Assembly: GCA_024643585.1 (NCBI GenBank)
Contig: JAHEMP010000080.1
Span: 1-8,987 of the forward strand
Direction: 5' to 3'
DNA length: 8,987 bases
From: Crocinitomicaceae bacterium
GTDB lineage: Bacteria; Bacteroidota; Bacteroidia; Flavobacteriales_D; Crocinitomicaceae
Part shown: positions 1 to 7,943 of the stretch, piece after piece
How the letters are laid out: every line of letters begins with the position of its first letter
Numbering within the stretch: position 1 is the stretch's first letter
Program-made: the position numbers and the translations under genes
Notes under the pieces: model-generated
The model's database searches: none
What the model saw: only the letters and a program-made list of their open reading frames with translations
What the model was told of the DNA's origin: nothing

Positions 1-2297
1 TGTATCTGATCGGTTCGACTTGACGCACTACCTTGAGAGGCAGAAAAACCTAATCCTCGATTGGCGAATACATTCCATATTAAACATTGATTTGCGCCAT
101 TATTCAATAACATATCAGCTGCGAGAATTGCATTTCTGCCATCTACAAAACCAGGGCTACAAGGTTGAAGCTTCAACGCTTCAATTACCAACTCCATGGC
201 TTTGTTGTTTCCTCCAGAACCAGAATAAACATTGTCATCAAAACCGTATCGGTCGATTAGAGCCCAATTTAAATCCCAGAGCATAGTGCACCAAACATAG
301 CCTATCCCATGCGGTGCTGAGATTGTTGCAGTGTTATTGGTTGTGGAATAGGTACTTGGGTTGATTGCGAAATCAGTGCTATACGGAGTTGGACGAATAC
401 CCGCGCCATTTGCCAACTGTCCCTTAGCATAAGTGCCCATTCCTCTTCCTTCTGTTCCAGAATCTCCAGGTTGCATTGTTAACATCAGACCAAACCAGTC
501 AGACCAGCCTTCTCCCATGTGTTCAGCATTTCCTAAACAATTTGTGTTCGATGCTCCTCCAGTTAACCTATTGCTAATTCCATGACCATATTCATGTGCA
601 ATAATTCCATTGTCAAAATCACCGTCAATTTGTTGTCCTGTCGAACCCTGAATAGAGGCATTAACCGTATTGCTTAACTGGGCTACTATCAGCGCCCCGT
701 CAACATCAGAAATCATAATGGATGGAATTGTAATAGTTGGGGCGCTTCCTCCCATGTTTATAGGAGAGCCACTTGTATTATTAATTACGATTACGCCTAT
801 CGCTCCAGCATTTTGGGCATTTTGAACCTTTTGAGTGAAATTACAATTTCCCCTATAGATAAGAGCGATCTTTCCAGAGACGGAGCTGGCGTTAATTAAG
901 GTACTACATCCTTCAGATGGTGAGCCGCTGCCATCATTAACCAGTATTAAATTTCCAGTAAGGGGCGTTGTTGGCAAACTCGGTCCAAATGAAGCGCCTG
1001 TCGTATAATATTGCCCCGCAATTAAAGCTGGTGAATTGATGGTTAGGGAATATGGGTTGACGGCAGCAGTCCATAAATACATCTGCATTCTAGGATGATT
1101 TCCATCTGAAGGAGTTGCAAAATTGGCATTGTTTGATCCTCCACCATCCATTGCTTCAGCGTAAACGTAATCTGATGCAATGCCACCATTACCATAATTG
1201 TTTCCTTGGAAATTTCCACTTGCCTCATCAAATCCATATTGATAATAGACGTCGTGCATAATATTATTCCAATAAAAAAGATTTGTAATAGCTGCGGATT
1301 GATTAGAAACGGGGGTGTTATTGAAATTGAGTGGAAAATCGAAATTTAAGTTTACACCTCCATCGGGCATAAATCCAACACCGTTATTGTTATTGATATC
1401 TTCCGTGGCGCGAACATTATTCCCTTGTGTCACCGTATATTCTGCACCGCTAACTCCATTGTCGTCGTGCCATCCAAACGGAGAGGCAATCGTGTCCGCC
1501 GGGCCAATAATTAAACTTCTAGGACCGTGATTTGGACTTTCAGTTGGAATGCCATATACACGATACTGGTCTGTGCCGGGCGGAAGTGCAGGAGCCAAAC
1601 TCAAAGACGATTTTGATGGAATGGATTTCTTGGTTGAAACGCTAAAATCGACTGTGTTATTAGATTCAAATGTGCACGATACAACCCAATCGACTTGGTC
1701 CAGAACCTCTCCAGTTTGGGCGTCAACCCGCATGCTCCACCAATGTTTTTTTGAGGGCAAATAAATGCTTAGATCCCAAACCAGTTTAATGTCCAGATCT
1801 GTCGGGAAATAATAGAGTTGTACCGGAATATTTTCAAGTGATATATTTCCACCTTTGAAAATGATATAATTTTCTTTTACCTTTTCTTTTAATTTTATTT
1901 TCGTCGTGTTCTGAATACCTAAATGATTGCAGGCTGATTGAATTGCCATTTTTGGCGATATTTTTGGCGATTCCGTATTTATTTTTCCAGATACATTGGA
2001 TATAAACCGGTTTTCAAAATGGATGATTGCAGAATTTTTAATGGCGATAGTAGCTACCGCGTTATAAAGTTCAATTCCTTGATGGTTTTGTCTTATATAA
2101 AGGTGTTCAATTCCCGTTTTTTCTGAAATATGACTGTCATACACAGACCAATTATTAATATCGGTTTCTGTAAGTTTTAAATCAATTTTGTGTTCAACTA
2201 AATAATTTGAAATTAATTTCTCGGACGCTTGACCAATAATGTTTGAATGGAGAAGCGCGAACAAAAAAATAATACCGAATGATAAAGCTGTCTTCAT
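1..2297 (-). CDS. Secreted M36 (fungalysin-type) zinc metalloprotease with PA-domain insert, C-terminus beyond window
   Basis: Partial gene: it starts at 2297 and stays open for 765 codons to the window edge with no stop. Reading the complement gives a signal peptide (MKTALSFGIIFLFALLHSN..., ending near GQA, residues 1-23), then an FTP-like propeptide (about 30-200, with RQNHQGIELYNAV). The fungalysin catalytic region follows from about 240 (GWHDDNG, GNNVRATED, NNIMHDVYYQYGFDE). The zinc site is HEYGHGISNR (H568, E569, H572), with the third ligand E596 in MGEGWSDWFG, 24 residues after H572 as is usual for M36. A protease-associated (PA) domain at about 430-550 (GKIALIYRGNCNFTQKV) sits just before the zinc motif, an arrangement known in bacterial M36 enzymes. 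The visible end (RGLGFSASQGSASSRTDQ) is the conserved late part of the catalytic domain. Such proteins in Bacteroidota usually end in a T9SS sorting domain, but that part would lie outside, so secretion by T9SS is inference. Expected role: extracellular protein degradation after propeptide removal. Confidence 0.93.
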   Translation of the reverse strand, partial: MKTALSFGIIFLFALLHSNIIGQASEKLISNYLVEHKIDLKLTETDINNWSVYDSHISEKTGIEHLYIRQNHQGIELYNAVATIAIKNSAIIHFENRFISNVSGKINTESPKISPKMAIQSACNHLGIQNTTKIKLKEKVKENYIIFKGGNISLENIPVQLYYFPTDLDIKLVWDLSIYLPSKKHWWSMRVDAQTGEVLDQVDWVVSCTFESNNTVDFSVSTKKSIPSKSSLSLAPALPPGTDQYRVYGIPTESPNHGPRSLIIGPADTIASPFGWHDDNGVSGAEYTVTQGNNVRATEDINNNNGVGFMPDGGVNLNFDFPLNFNNTPVSNQSAAITNLFYWNNIMHDVYYQYGFDEASGNFQGNNYGNGGIASDYVYAEAMDGGGSNNANFATPSDGNHPRMQMYLWTAAVNPYSLTINSPALIAGQYYTTGASFGPSLPTTPLTGNLILVNDGSGSPSEGCSTLINASSVSGKIALIYRGNCNFTQKVQNAQNAGAIGVIVINNTSGSPINMGGSAPTITIPSIMISDVDGALIVAQLSNTVNASIQGSTGQQIDGDFDNGIIAHEYGHGISNRLTGGASNTNCLGNAEHMGEGWSDWFGLMLTMQPGDSGTEGRGMGTYAKGQLANGAGIRPTPYSTDFAINPSTYSTTNNTATISAPHGIGYVWCTMLWDLNWALIDRYGFDDNVYSGSGGNNKAMELVIEALKLQPCSPGFVDGRNAILAADMLLNNGANQCLIWNVFANRGLGFSASQGSASSRTDQI

Positions 2298-2615
2298 AGA
2301 GTAAACTATAGTTTTCCGAGAAAATTGGATAGAGATAAACACTAAGTTATGAGAAAAATTTGAATTTCAAATAGTTACATAGTTTTATTTGTATTATTCC
2401 TCAACTCTACTTGAAATACGAAAAATGCAGTAATCTTTTACTGTATGCTTAGAGTAAATGTGGAAACTATTATTGTCACTCGTATTATTTTCTCAAACTA
2501 TATTCTGAGAATAGAGACATTTTCCTTCTTAAAACCCTTGAATGCAACAAAAACCTATCTAAGATAAAAGATGAATAACAAGGTTTCGATCGGTTTATTT
2601 TAATTTAGAAGATGG
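2298..2615. other. Intergenic spacer upstream of the M36 protease
   Basis: This AT-rich stretch of about 320 bases contains no credible gene, tRNA or repeat family member. It must hold the end of the DUF2892 transcript and the promoter of the M36 gene, but I see no clean TTG/TAnnTTTG pair on the minus strand. Two small inverted repeats are visible. The first is atgcagtaa/ttactgtat at 2425-2446, with a 4-base loop and one G-T pair. The second is ttctca/tgagaa at 2490-2511, with a 10-base spacer. The first is not followed by a T tract on either strand, so it is not an obvious terminator. Either could be an operator or chance in AT-rich DNA. Confidence 0.4.
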
Positions 2616-2837
2616 CTATCCTTTTATTCTTTTTGCAATTTTTTTGATAGAATCGAATTTGAAAATAAATTGAAATAGACAAAAACTAAAAATACTTGAG
2701 GCGGCAAGGTAAGTGCCTAAAAGCAATAATACCAAATTAACGTTGCCGGAATAAATATCGCTAACATAAATGCTTAGTAGCAGTAACGAAACCAATAGCC
2801 TAATAAATCTATTGCCTAAGCCAAGGTTTTTTTTCAT
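2616..2837 (-). CDS. Small YgaP-like (DUF2892) inner-membrane protein
   Basis: A 73-residue protein beginning MKKNLGLGNRFIRLLVSLLL. This matches the hallmark start of the YgaP-like/DUF2892 family (MKKNxGxxDRxIRxxxA). The family is small and has two predicted membrane helices; here these are about residues 12-28 and 33-54, joined by a short loop with the usual Gly (YSGNVN). The family normally ends with a CPLY motif after helix 2. Here the Cys is kept but the motif reads CLFQ (SFCLFQFIFKFDS), followed by a short basic tail (KKIAKRIKG). In some relatives this domain is fused to rhodanese, but no such domain is present here. The function of stand-alone members is not established. The start is the only ATG giving the conserved N-terminus. 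It is separated from the flanking genes by about 205 and 320 bases, so it is probably transcribed alone. Confidence 0.8.
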   Translation of the reverse strand: MKKNLGLGNRFIRLLVSLLLLSIYVSDIYSGNVNLVLLLLGTYLAASSIFSFCLFQFIFKFDSIKKIAKRIKG

Positions 2838-3000
2838 ATCTAAATGAGTGTAGTATTCGAATTAGGTGAATTTTTCTGTTTACATTTTATATAAGCTTAG
2901 CTAACAAAAACGCTGCCATCTTTTGATTGTTTTTAATAGTAATTACAGAAGAGATTCATTATTCTAGAGTAGTAGTAAAAAAGACTTGTGTTTTTCTAAC

Positions 3001-3036
3001 AAAAAAAAGTAGAGAGGAAAAAATCCTCTCTACTTT
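3001..3036 (-). terminator. Intrinsic terminator of the LamG-like T9SS gene
   Basis: A 13-bp perfect stem (left arm 3006-3018, right arm 3024-3036) has a 5-base loop. On the minus strand it is followed directly by an unbroken T run read from 3008 down to 3001. It begins 9 bases past the stop codon at 3045-3047, exactly where a Rho-independent terminator for that gene should be. It would stop transcription before the DUF2892 gene. Confidence 0.92.
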
Positions 3037-3044
3037 CTGTTAAA

Positions 3045-3995
3045 TTATTTTATTTGAATTTTCTGAACTGTACTGTTATCTCCATTTGTAAGATTAACAA
3101 AATACATACCAGGCAAAAGATCAAGATCAAAATTAACCACTTTAGAATCGATAGCATTGATGCTTTGTGCATGAACTACTTTTCCTGAAATATCAGAAAT
3201 TAATACTTCATACTGTGCAGTAGCAGATTCATTGATTTTGATTCCGAATTGACCATTACTTGGGTTTGGATAAAGAACAAATTGATTGTTTAAGTCTGTT
3301 TCTTCAACTCCTACGCCCGTCATATTGATTAATTCAACATCGTCAACGTAAAAATCTGATGTTACTTGAGTCCCGCCAGTTGCATCAGAAAATGCTACAC
3401 CAAAAATGTCAACAACACCGAAACCAGCTGAGGCTAGCCAAGCTTCTTGTCCAATTGACACACCGTTGATGAACAATTCTTTTTTAGCAGAACCTAGATC
3501 AACTCTAACTGAAACTGTATTCCATGCAGCCATATTGTAGCTAAAAACTAATGTTCCAGGGGCATCAACAAACCCAGTTCCATCAGCATTAAAGAAGAAG
3601 TCGCCGCCATATTGATATCCTGTTCCACCAGTCACCCAGTTACCACCTAAATTAAAATATCCACCTTTTCCTGTTGGAACGTAAATTTTGAAATTGAAAT
3701 CGTAAACTCCAGTTGTATAAGTTGAAGGGAATTTAAGAATCATATCATTAAGATATACAGATGGACCACCGTTTATAACATTCATGGAATTAGATGCACT
3801 ACTAGAAAATGCACTACTAACTAATGCTTCTTCAGCCGTGCCGCCACCGCCACTCCATGTATCCCATAATCCAGAACTTTGAGTTACAACACCAGAACCT
3901 GCTGTGTAGCTGTCAAAATTGTCAGTAATAATGGTTGTTTGTGCAAAAATTAACGCAGGCATTAAAGCCATACATGTAAGTAATTGTTTTTTCAT
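3045..3995 (-). CDS. Secreted LamG-like domain protein with T9SS type A sorting domain
   Basis: A 316-residue protein. Residues 1-19 form a signal peptide (MKKQLLTCMALMPALIFAQ). Residues 21-225 look like a concanavalin A/LamG-type beta-sandwich: it opens with TDNFDSYTAGS, has an inner strand pair around YDFNFKIYVPTGKGGYFNL, and closes with FYVDDVELI, a typical last strand of such modules. Residues 239-316 are a classic T9SS type A sorting domain: LYPNPSNGQFGI (241-252), then VLISDISGKVV and LLPGMYFVNL, ending in a short basic strand (QKIQIK). The chain should be exported by Sec, moved across the outer membrane by T9SS, and released or anchored after removal of the C-terminal domain. The ligand, if any, is unknown and no catalytic motif is recognised. 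The gene is monocistronic in appearance, with its own terminator and a 200-base upstream spacer. TATATTTA at 4023-4030 (minus) is a one-mismatch match to the -7 element, but no good -33 TTG accompanies it. Confidence 0.92.
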   Translation of the reverse strand: MKKQLLTCMALMPALIFAQTTIITDNFDSYTAGSGVVTQSSGLWDTWSGGGGTAEEALVSSAFSSSASNSMNVINGGPSVYLNDMILKFPSTYTTGVYDFNFKIYVPTGKGGYFNLGGNWVTGGTGYQYGGDFFFNADGTGFVDAPGTLVFSYNMAAWNTVSVRVDLGSAKKELFINGVSIGQEAWLASAGFGVVDIFGVAFSDATGGTQVTSDFYVDDVELINMTGVGVEETDLNNQFVLYPNPSNGQFGIKINESATAQYEVLISDISGKVVHAQSINAIDSKVVNFDLDLLPGMYFVNLTNGDNSTVQKIQIK

Positions 3996-4196
3996 AGTTA
4001 TATTTTTATAATTTATATGTCCTAAATATACACTTTTAAATTGAAAATAAGAAACTATGAAATTGAAAATCTAAACACTATTCATTGCATAATGTTAAGA
4101 ATCAAACGGATTATAGGGGGGCTGTAAGTACTTTTCTCTGTCCAGAATCTACACGGATAGATTTTCTTGTGCGCTATAAATGACGAAAATCATGTC
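3996..4196. other. Spacer between gltA and the LamG-like gene
   Basis: No coding potential is seen. The stretch should carry the promoter of the downstream LamG-like gene. A possible -7 element, TATATTTA (minus strand), lies at 4023-4030, 28 bases upstream of the ATG, one mismatch from TAnnTTTG. A short inverted repeat aatcta/tagatt lies at 4146-4163. Neither is strong. Confidence 0.35.
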
Positions 4197-4225
4197 AAAA
4201 AAAAACCTTGCAATTGCAAGGTTTT
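4197..4225 (-). terminator. gltA intrinsic terminator, perfect palindrome
   Basis: Bases 4202-4225 form a perfect 24-base palindrome centred on CAATTG. The core is CCTTGCAATTGCAAGG, flanked by AAAA and TTTT. On the minus strand it runs into a 9-base T tract (4205 down to 4197). It starts 10 bases after the gltA stop codon (4235-4237), as expected for a Rho-independent terminator. Because it is symmetric, the hairpin would form in either direction, but only the minus strand has the long T run. Confidence 0.92.
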
Positions 4226-4234
4226 AAATTATTG

Positions 4235-5521
4235 TTATCTCTTACTTAAAGGAACGTAGTCACGTTTTGTAGCCCCTGTGTAGACTTGTCGAGGACGACC
4301 AATTGGTTCTCCACCTTCGATCATTTCCTTCCACTGAGCAATCCAGCCAGGAAGTCTACCAATGGCAAACATTACTGTGAACATTTCTGTTGGTATCCCT
4401 AATGCACGGTAAATAATACCAGAATAAAAATCAACGTTCGGGTATAAATTTCTTGCAATAAAGTAGTCATCTTCCAATGCTACCTTTTCTAGTTTCTTCG
4501 CAATATCCAATAATGGGTCTTCGATTCCCATTTTTTCTAGGATGTCATCACATGCTTTTTTGATAATTGTAGCACGAGGGTCAAAGTTTTTATATACTCT
4601 GTGACCAAATCCCATCAAACGGAAGGAATCATCTTTGTCTTTCGCTTTTAAAACCCATTTGTCAACATCGCCTCCATCGGCATCGATTTTTTCAAGCATC
4701 TCAATTACAGCTTGATTTGCACCTCCGTGAAGTGGTCCCCATAGTGCTGTAATACCTGCAGCAATTGCCGCGTATAAATTTACTTGTGAAGAACCAACAA
4801 TTCTTGTGGTTGCTGTTGAACAATTTTGTTCGTGATCAGCATGAAGAATCAATAACTTATTTAAGGCACTCGAAACTACTGGATCAATTTGATATTCTTC
4901 CGTAGGCATTGCGAACATCATGTGCATGAAATTTGAACAATAGTCCAAATCATTTTTAGGATACATGAATGGGTGGCGGATCGCATTTTTATAGGACCAA
5001 GCAGCTAACGTTGGTAATTTTGCAATCAACCTATGAATTGTTGTGTCTTTTGATTCAGGAGAACGATTCGGATCAAGTGATTCTGGATAGAAAGTTGACA
5101 AAGAACAAACCATTGAAGCTAAAACTCCCATTGGATGAGCTTTTGCTGGATACGCTTCGAAGAATTGCTTCATGTCTTCATGCACCAAAGTGTGCTTGGT
5201 AATACTGTTTTGGAAACTGGCTAATTTTTCTTGAGAAGGTAATTCTCCATAAATCAACAAGTAAGCAACTTCAGTAAAAGAAGCTTGTTCAGCCAACTGT
5301 TCAATAGGATAACCTCTGTAACGAAGTATTCCTTCTTCACCATCTAAAAATGTAATAGCACTTTGAGTACTACCCGTATTTTTAAATCCTGGATCGATGG
5401 TTATATAACCCGATTTCCCACGAAGCGTACTTATGTCAATTGCTTTCTCATTTTCAGTACCTTCAATAACTGGGAATTCGTATGTTTTCCCATCTAACTC
5501 AAATTTGGCGATCTCACTCAT
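4235..5521 (-). CDS. gltA: Citrate synthase (type II, hexameric class)
   Basis: Condenses oxaloacetate and acetyl-CoA to citrate, the entry step of the TCA cycle, in the cytoplasm. The 428-residue length matches the larger bacterial citrate synthases (E. coli enzyme 427). All catalytic residues are present: H265 in WGPLHGGANQ, H307 in GFGHRVYKNFDPRA, and D364 in NVDFYSGI. The oxaloacetate-binding HADHEQN motif is at 237-243. The N-terminal region (about 1-60, with FELDGKTYEFPVIEGT and the signature GFKNTGSTQSAITFLDG) is the small extra domain typical of this GltA class; 2-methylcitrate synthases are shorter and lack it. The start is supported by the conserved MSEIAKFELDGK opening and an A-rich leader (tttacaaac before the ATG). 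It lies 126 bases downstream of the S9 peptidase gene on the same strand and has its own terminator. Read-through from the peptidase gene cannot be excluded because I see no clear terminator between them. Confidence 0.98.
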   Translation of the reverse strand: MSEIAKFELDGKTYEFPVIEGTENEKAIDISTLRGKSGYITIDPGFKNTGSTQSAITFLDGEEGILRYRGYPIEQLAEQASFTEVAYLLIYGELPSQEKLASFQNSITKHTLVHEDMKQFFEAYPAKAHPMGVLASMVCSLSTFYPESLDPNRSPESKDTTIHRLIAKLPTLAAWSYKNAIRHPFMYPKNDLDYCSNFMHMMFAMPTEEYQIDPVVSSALNKLLILHADHEQNCSTATTRIVGSSQVNLYAAIAAGITALWGPLHGGANQAVIEMLEKIDADGGDVDKWVLKAKDKDDSFRLMGFGHRVYKNFDPRATIIKKACDDILEKMGIEDPLLDIAKKLEKVALEDDYFIARNLYPNVDFYSGIIYRALGIPTEMFTVMFAIGRLPGWIAQWKEMIEGGEPIGRPRQVYTGATKRDYVPLSKR

Positions 5522-5647
5522 GTTTGTAAATGTGTACAGTTTTTTTATCCGTGCGCTAAATTAGAAAAAGTATTTCTTCTCTTAAAACTTTCTAAGGCTA
5601 TTTCACAAAAAATTACCAAATATTTTGATTTTCTTTAATTATATGTT

Positions 5648-7816
5648 TTACAAATTTTCCAAAGTGTAATTTAACATCATATTAAAGAGGTGATTTCTAG
5701 TGTTTCCTCCGTAAATTCCGTGATTCTTATTTGGATAAACAAACAAATCAAATTGCTTGTTCGCATCAACTAATGCATTTATCATTTCCATCGTGTTTTG
5801 GTAATGAACATTATCATCTCCCGAGCCATGAATTAGAAGATATTTTCCCTTTAATTTTTTTACGTGATTTATTGGACTGTTATCGTCATATCCATTTGCG
5901 TTTTCGTCTGGCGTTCGCATAAAGCGTTCTGTGTAAATGTTGTCGTAATATCTCCAATTGGTAACTGGAGCTACGGCTATTCCCATTTTGAATACGTCAG
6001 CACCTTTCGTCATACAAAGTGAAGTCATAAATCCACCATAACTCCAACCCATGATTCCGATGCGATCTTTGTCTACAAAACTTTGTTTTCCTAGTTCCTT
6101 CGCCACGGCAATAAAATCCTCAGTTTCTAATTTACCCAATTGAAGATAGGTCGATTTTTTAAAATCAGCGCCTCTATACATCGTTCCTCTTGGATCAACG
6201 GAAAAAACGATGTAGCCTTTTTGTGCTAATAATTGATGATACATGTAATTTGCTCCGCCCCAAGAGTCCTCAACTGTGTTGCTTCCAGGACCTCCGTATA
6301 TATTTATATAGACTGGGTACTTTTTTGTCGAATCAAAATTTGGCGGTTTAATCATCCAAGCATTTAGTTCAGTGGTTTCTCCTTTAATGGTTAAAAATTC
6401 TTTAGGTTGTAAATTGTAATTTTTGAGCTTTTTTCTGAGCATTTCGTTACTTTCCAAAACAAAAATTTCTTTCCCACTATTGTCACATAGCGATAATACA
6501 GGAGGCTCATTCGCACTGGAGTAGGTTTTAACGAAATATTTCATTCCTACAGAAAAGTCAGCGCTGTTGTTACCGGTTTCAGAACTTAAAGATTTTTTCT
6601 TCGTTCCATCTATTTTAATAGAGTAAATGCCTTTGTGAATAGCACCCTTCTCAGCTGAACTATAGTAAATACGACCTTTTTCTTCGTCAACGCCAAGAAA
6701 TTCGATAACATCCCAATTTCCGCTTGTTATTTTTCGATTTGTCCCATCAAAATTTAATGCATAGATATGGTTGTACCCATCTTTTTCGCTTGTCCTTAGA
6801 ATTGTTTTTCCATCTTTTAAAATCAATAGATTATCATCGACATCAATGTATTTATCTGAAGATTCGGTGTAAAACAAAGAGCTAACCCAATTGGATTCAA
6901 TTTGCTTTATTTTATGATATTTTAATTCATTTTGATGTCTGTTCATTGTTTGGACTACGAGCGTATTTTCAGTGGTTGACCATTTAAATCTTGGCAAATA
7001 CTCATAATTACCTATGTCGAGGTTAGATTTTTCAGAGTTTGAAACATTTATAATGTGAGCCGTTACTTTAGAATTGTCTTCCCCTGCTTTTGGATATTTA
7101 AATGGGTATAGAGTAGGATATAGGTCATTATAATACGTCATCGTGAATTCCTTCACCTTGCTTTCGTCAAAACGCAAGAATGCAATAAATTTGCTATCCG
7201 GAGACCAACCGTATCCCTTTGTAATTGAGAACTCTTCTTCGTATACCCAATCAGTACCTCCGTTAATGATAGAATTAATCAGCCCATCGTTCGTCAGTTG
7301 AGTTACAATATTGGAACTAATTTCCTTGACAAATAGATTATTTTCAAAAATGTAGGATACCTTTTTTCCGTCAGGTGAATATTCGGCCAACATCTGCGGG
7401 GTATGGTCAACATCCAAAGCTGTTAAAGTTGAGGTGGTAATATCATAAAGCAGATAGTCAGCATAAAATGAACGACGGTAAACGCTTTCAGTCTTGGTTG
7501 TAAAAAGAATTTTAGATTCATCTTCATTGAATTCGTAATCGTCAATTGTGACAGAGTTTCCGTTCAATTGCAATTTCGATAAATTGACTAATACCTCACC
7601 TTCTCCGTTCGGTTTTAGAAAGGTATGCTTTGTAATGCATTGATTTCCATTTAACTCGGAACGTTTGGTGAAGTGGATTCCGTCCTTCATGGATCTAAAC
7701 CCAGAAATGTTTGCACCAAAAAATTGGTATTCTTTCCATATTTTTTCAACAGAAATGTCCTGTGCGTGTGAAATTGTTGATAAAATAAGAAATAAGGTAA
7801 ATAGGGACTTTAACAT
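5648..7816 (-). CDS. Secreted S9 serine peptidase, dipeptidyl-peptidase IV type
   Basis: Expected to cleave N-terminal dipeptides, preferring Pro or Ala at position 2, from peptides in the periplasm or at the outer membrane. From the chosen start (ATG at 7816) the protein has 722 residues, close to bacterial DPP-IV lengths. A start at 7924 would add 36 residues (MVYQFQMLNL...) before the signal peptide and is unlikely; MLKSLFTLFLILSTISHAQ is a clear Sec signal. The beta-propeller (DPPIV_N, about 80-450) carries DWVYEEEF, in which E194/E195 match the paired glutamates that bind the substrate N-terminus in DPP-IV. The alpha/beta-hydrolase domain (about 500-722) holds the YGGPGS oxyanion Tyr (Y507), the nucleophile S592 in GWSYGG, D667 in HGSGDDNVH with N669, and H699 in NKNHG. 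The triad is therefore intact. The paired Glu motif argues for DPP-IV rather than an acylaminoacyl peptidase or oligopeptidase B. No T9SS sorting domain is present, so a periplasmic or membrane-associated location is likely. Confidence 0.95.
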   Translation of the reverse strand: MLKSLFTLFLILSTISHAQDISVEKIWKEYQFFGANISGFRSMKDGIHFTKRSELNGNQCITKHTFLKPNGEGEVLVNLSKLQLNGNSVTIDDYEFNEDESKILFTTKTESVYRRSFYADYLLYDITTSTLTALDVDHTPQMLAEYSPDGKKVSYIFENNLFVKEISSNIVTQLTNDGLINSIINGGTDWVYEEEFSITKGYGWSPDSKFIAFLRFDESKVKEFTMTYYNDLYPTLYPFKYPKAGEDNSKVTAHIINVSNSEKSNLDIGNYEYLPRFKWSTTENTLVVQTMNRHQNELKYHKIKQIESNWVSSLFYTESSDKYIDVDDNLLILKDGKTILRTSEKDGYNHIYALNFDGTNRKITSGNWDVIEFLGVDEEKGRIYYSSAEKGAIHKGIYSIKIDGTKKKSLSSETGNNSADFSVGMKYFVKTYSSANEPPVLSLCDNSGKEIFVLESNEMLRKKLKNYNLQPKEFLTIKGETTELNAWMIKPPNFDSTKKYPVYINIYGGPGSNTVEDSWGGANYMYHQLLAQKGYIVFSVDPRGTMYRGADFKKSTYLQLGKLETEDFIAVAKELGKQSFVDKDRIGIMGWSYGGFMTSLCMTKGADVFKMGIAVAPVTNWRYYDNIYTERFMRTPDENANGYDDNSPINHVKKLKGKYLLIHGSGDDNVHYQNTMEMINALVDANKQFDLFVYPNKNHGIYGGNTRNHLFNMMLNYTLENL

Positions 7817-7912
7817 GGTTTTGATAGTATTATTTCGGTCTAAATTAGTAATTGTTCCATAAATTGTGCCGATATGGTTAATAATTAAGTGACACAAGTT
7901 TAACATTTGAAA

Positions 7913-7943
7913 TTGGTAGACCAAAATTAATGACTTATCTTTG
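7913..7943 (+). promoter_or_regulatory. Candidate Bacteroidota sigma-type promoter, plus strand
   Basis: TTG at 7913-7915, a 20-base spacer, then TATCTTTG at 7936-7943. This is a full match to the Bacteroidota TTG / TAnnTTTG consensus. Transcription would begin near 7950 and run toward the lamin-tail gene, giving an untranslated leader of about 200 bases. A second, poorer pair lies nearer the gene (TTG 8096-8098, 20 bases, TATTTTCT 8119-8126, two mismatches in the last four bases), so the true start of the mRNA is uncertain. Confidence 0.5.
7922..7929 (-). promoter_or_regulatory. Candidate -7 element of the S9 peptidase gene
   Basis: Read on the minus strand this is TAATTTTG, a full match to TAnnTTTG. 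It lies about 105 bases upstream of the peptidase ATG at 7816. No TTG is found at the usual distance upstream on that strand, so support is only partial. It lies between the two elements of the plus-strand promoter candidate, so the two could not be occupied at once. Confidence 0.35.

Noticed and set aside
1043..1764. Short open frames on both strands inside the first 2.3 kb
   Set aside because: They are out-of-frame shadows of the continuous M36 protease reading frame, which carries all conserved motifs.
2534..2589. Possible hairpin pairing acccttg (near 2540) with caaggttt (2579-2586) as terminator of the DUF2892 gene
   Set aside because: Needs a bulge and a loop of about 35-40 bases, and no T tract follows on the minus strand; too weak to annotate.
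4969..5202. Plus-strand open frame within gltA
   Set aside because: Antisense shadow of a fully conserved citrate synthase; low-complexity Leu-rich translation with no independent support.
7817..7924. A 36-residue N-terminal extension of the S9 peptidase from an upstream ATG
   Set aside because: It would bury a clear signal peptide that starts at the ATG at 7816. The extra residues show no family similarity and overlap the promoter candidates.
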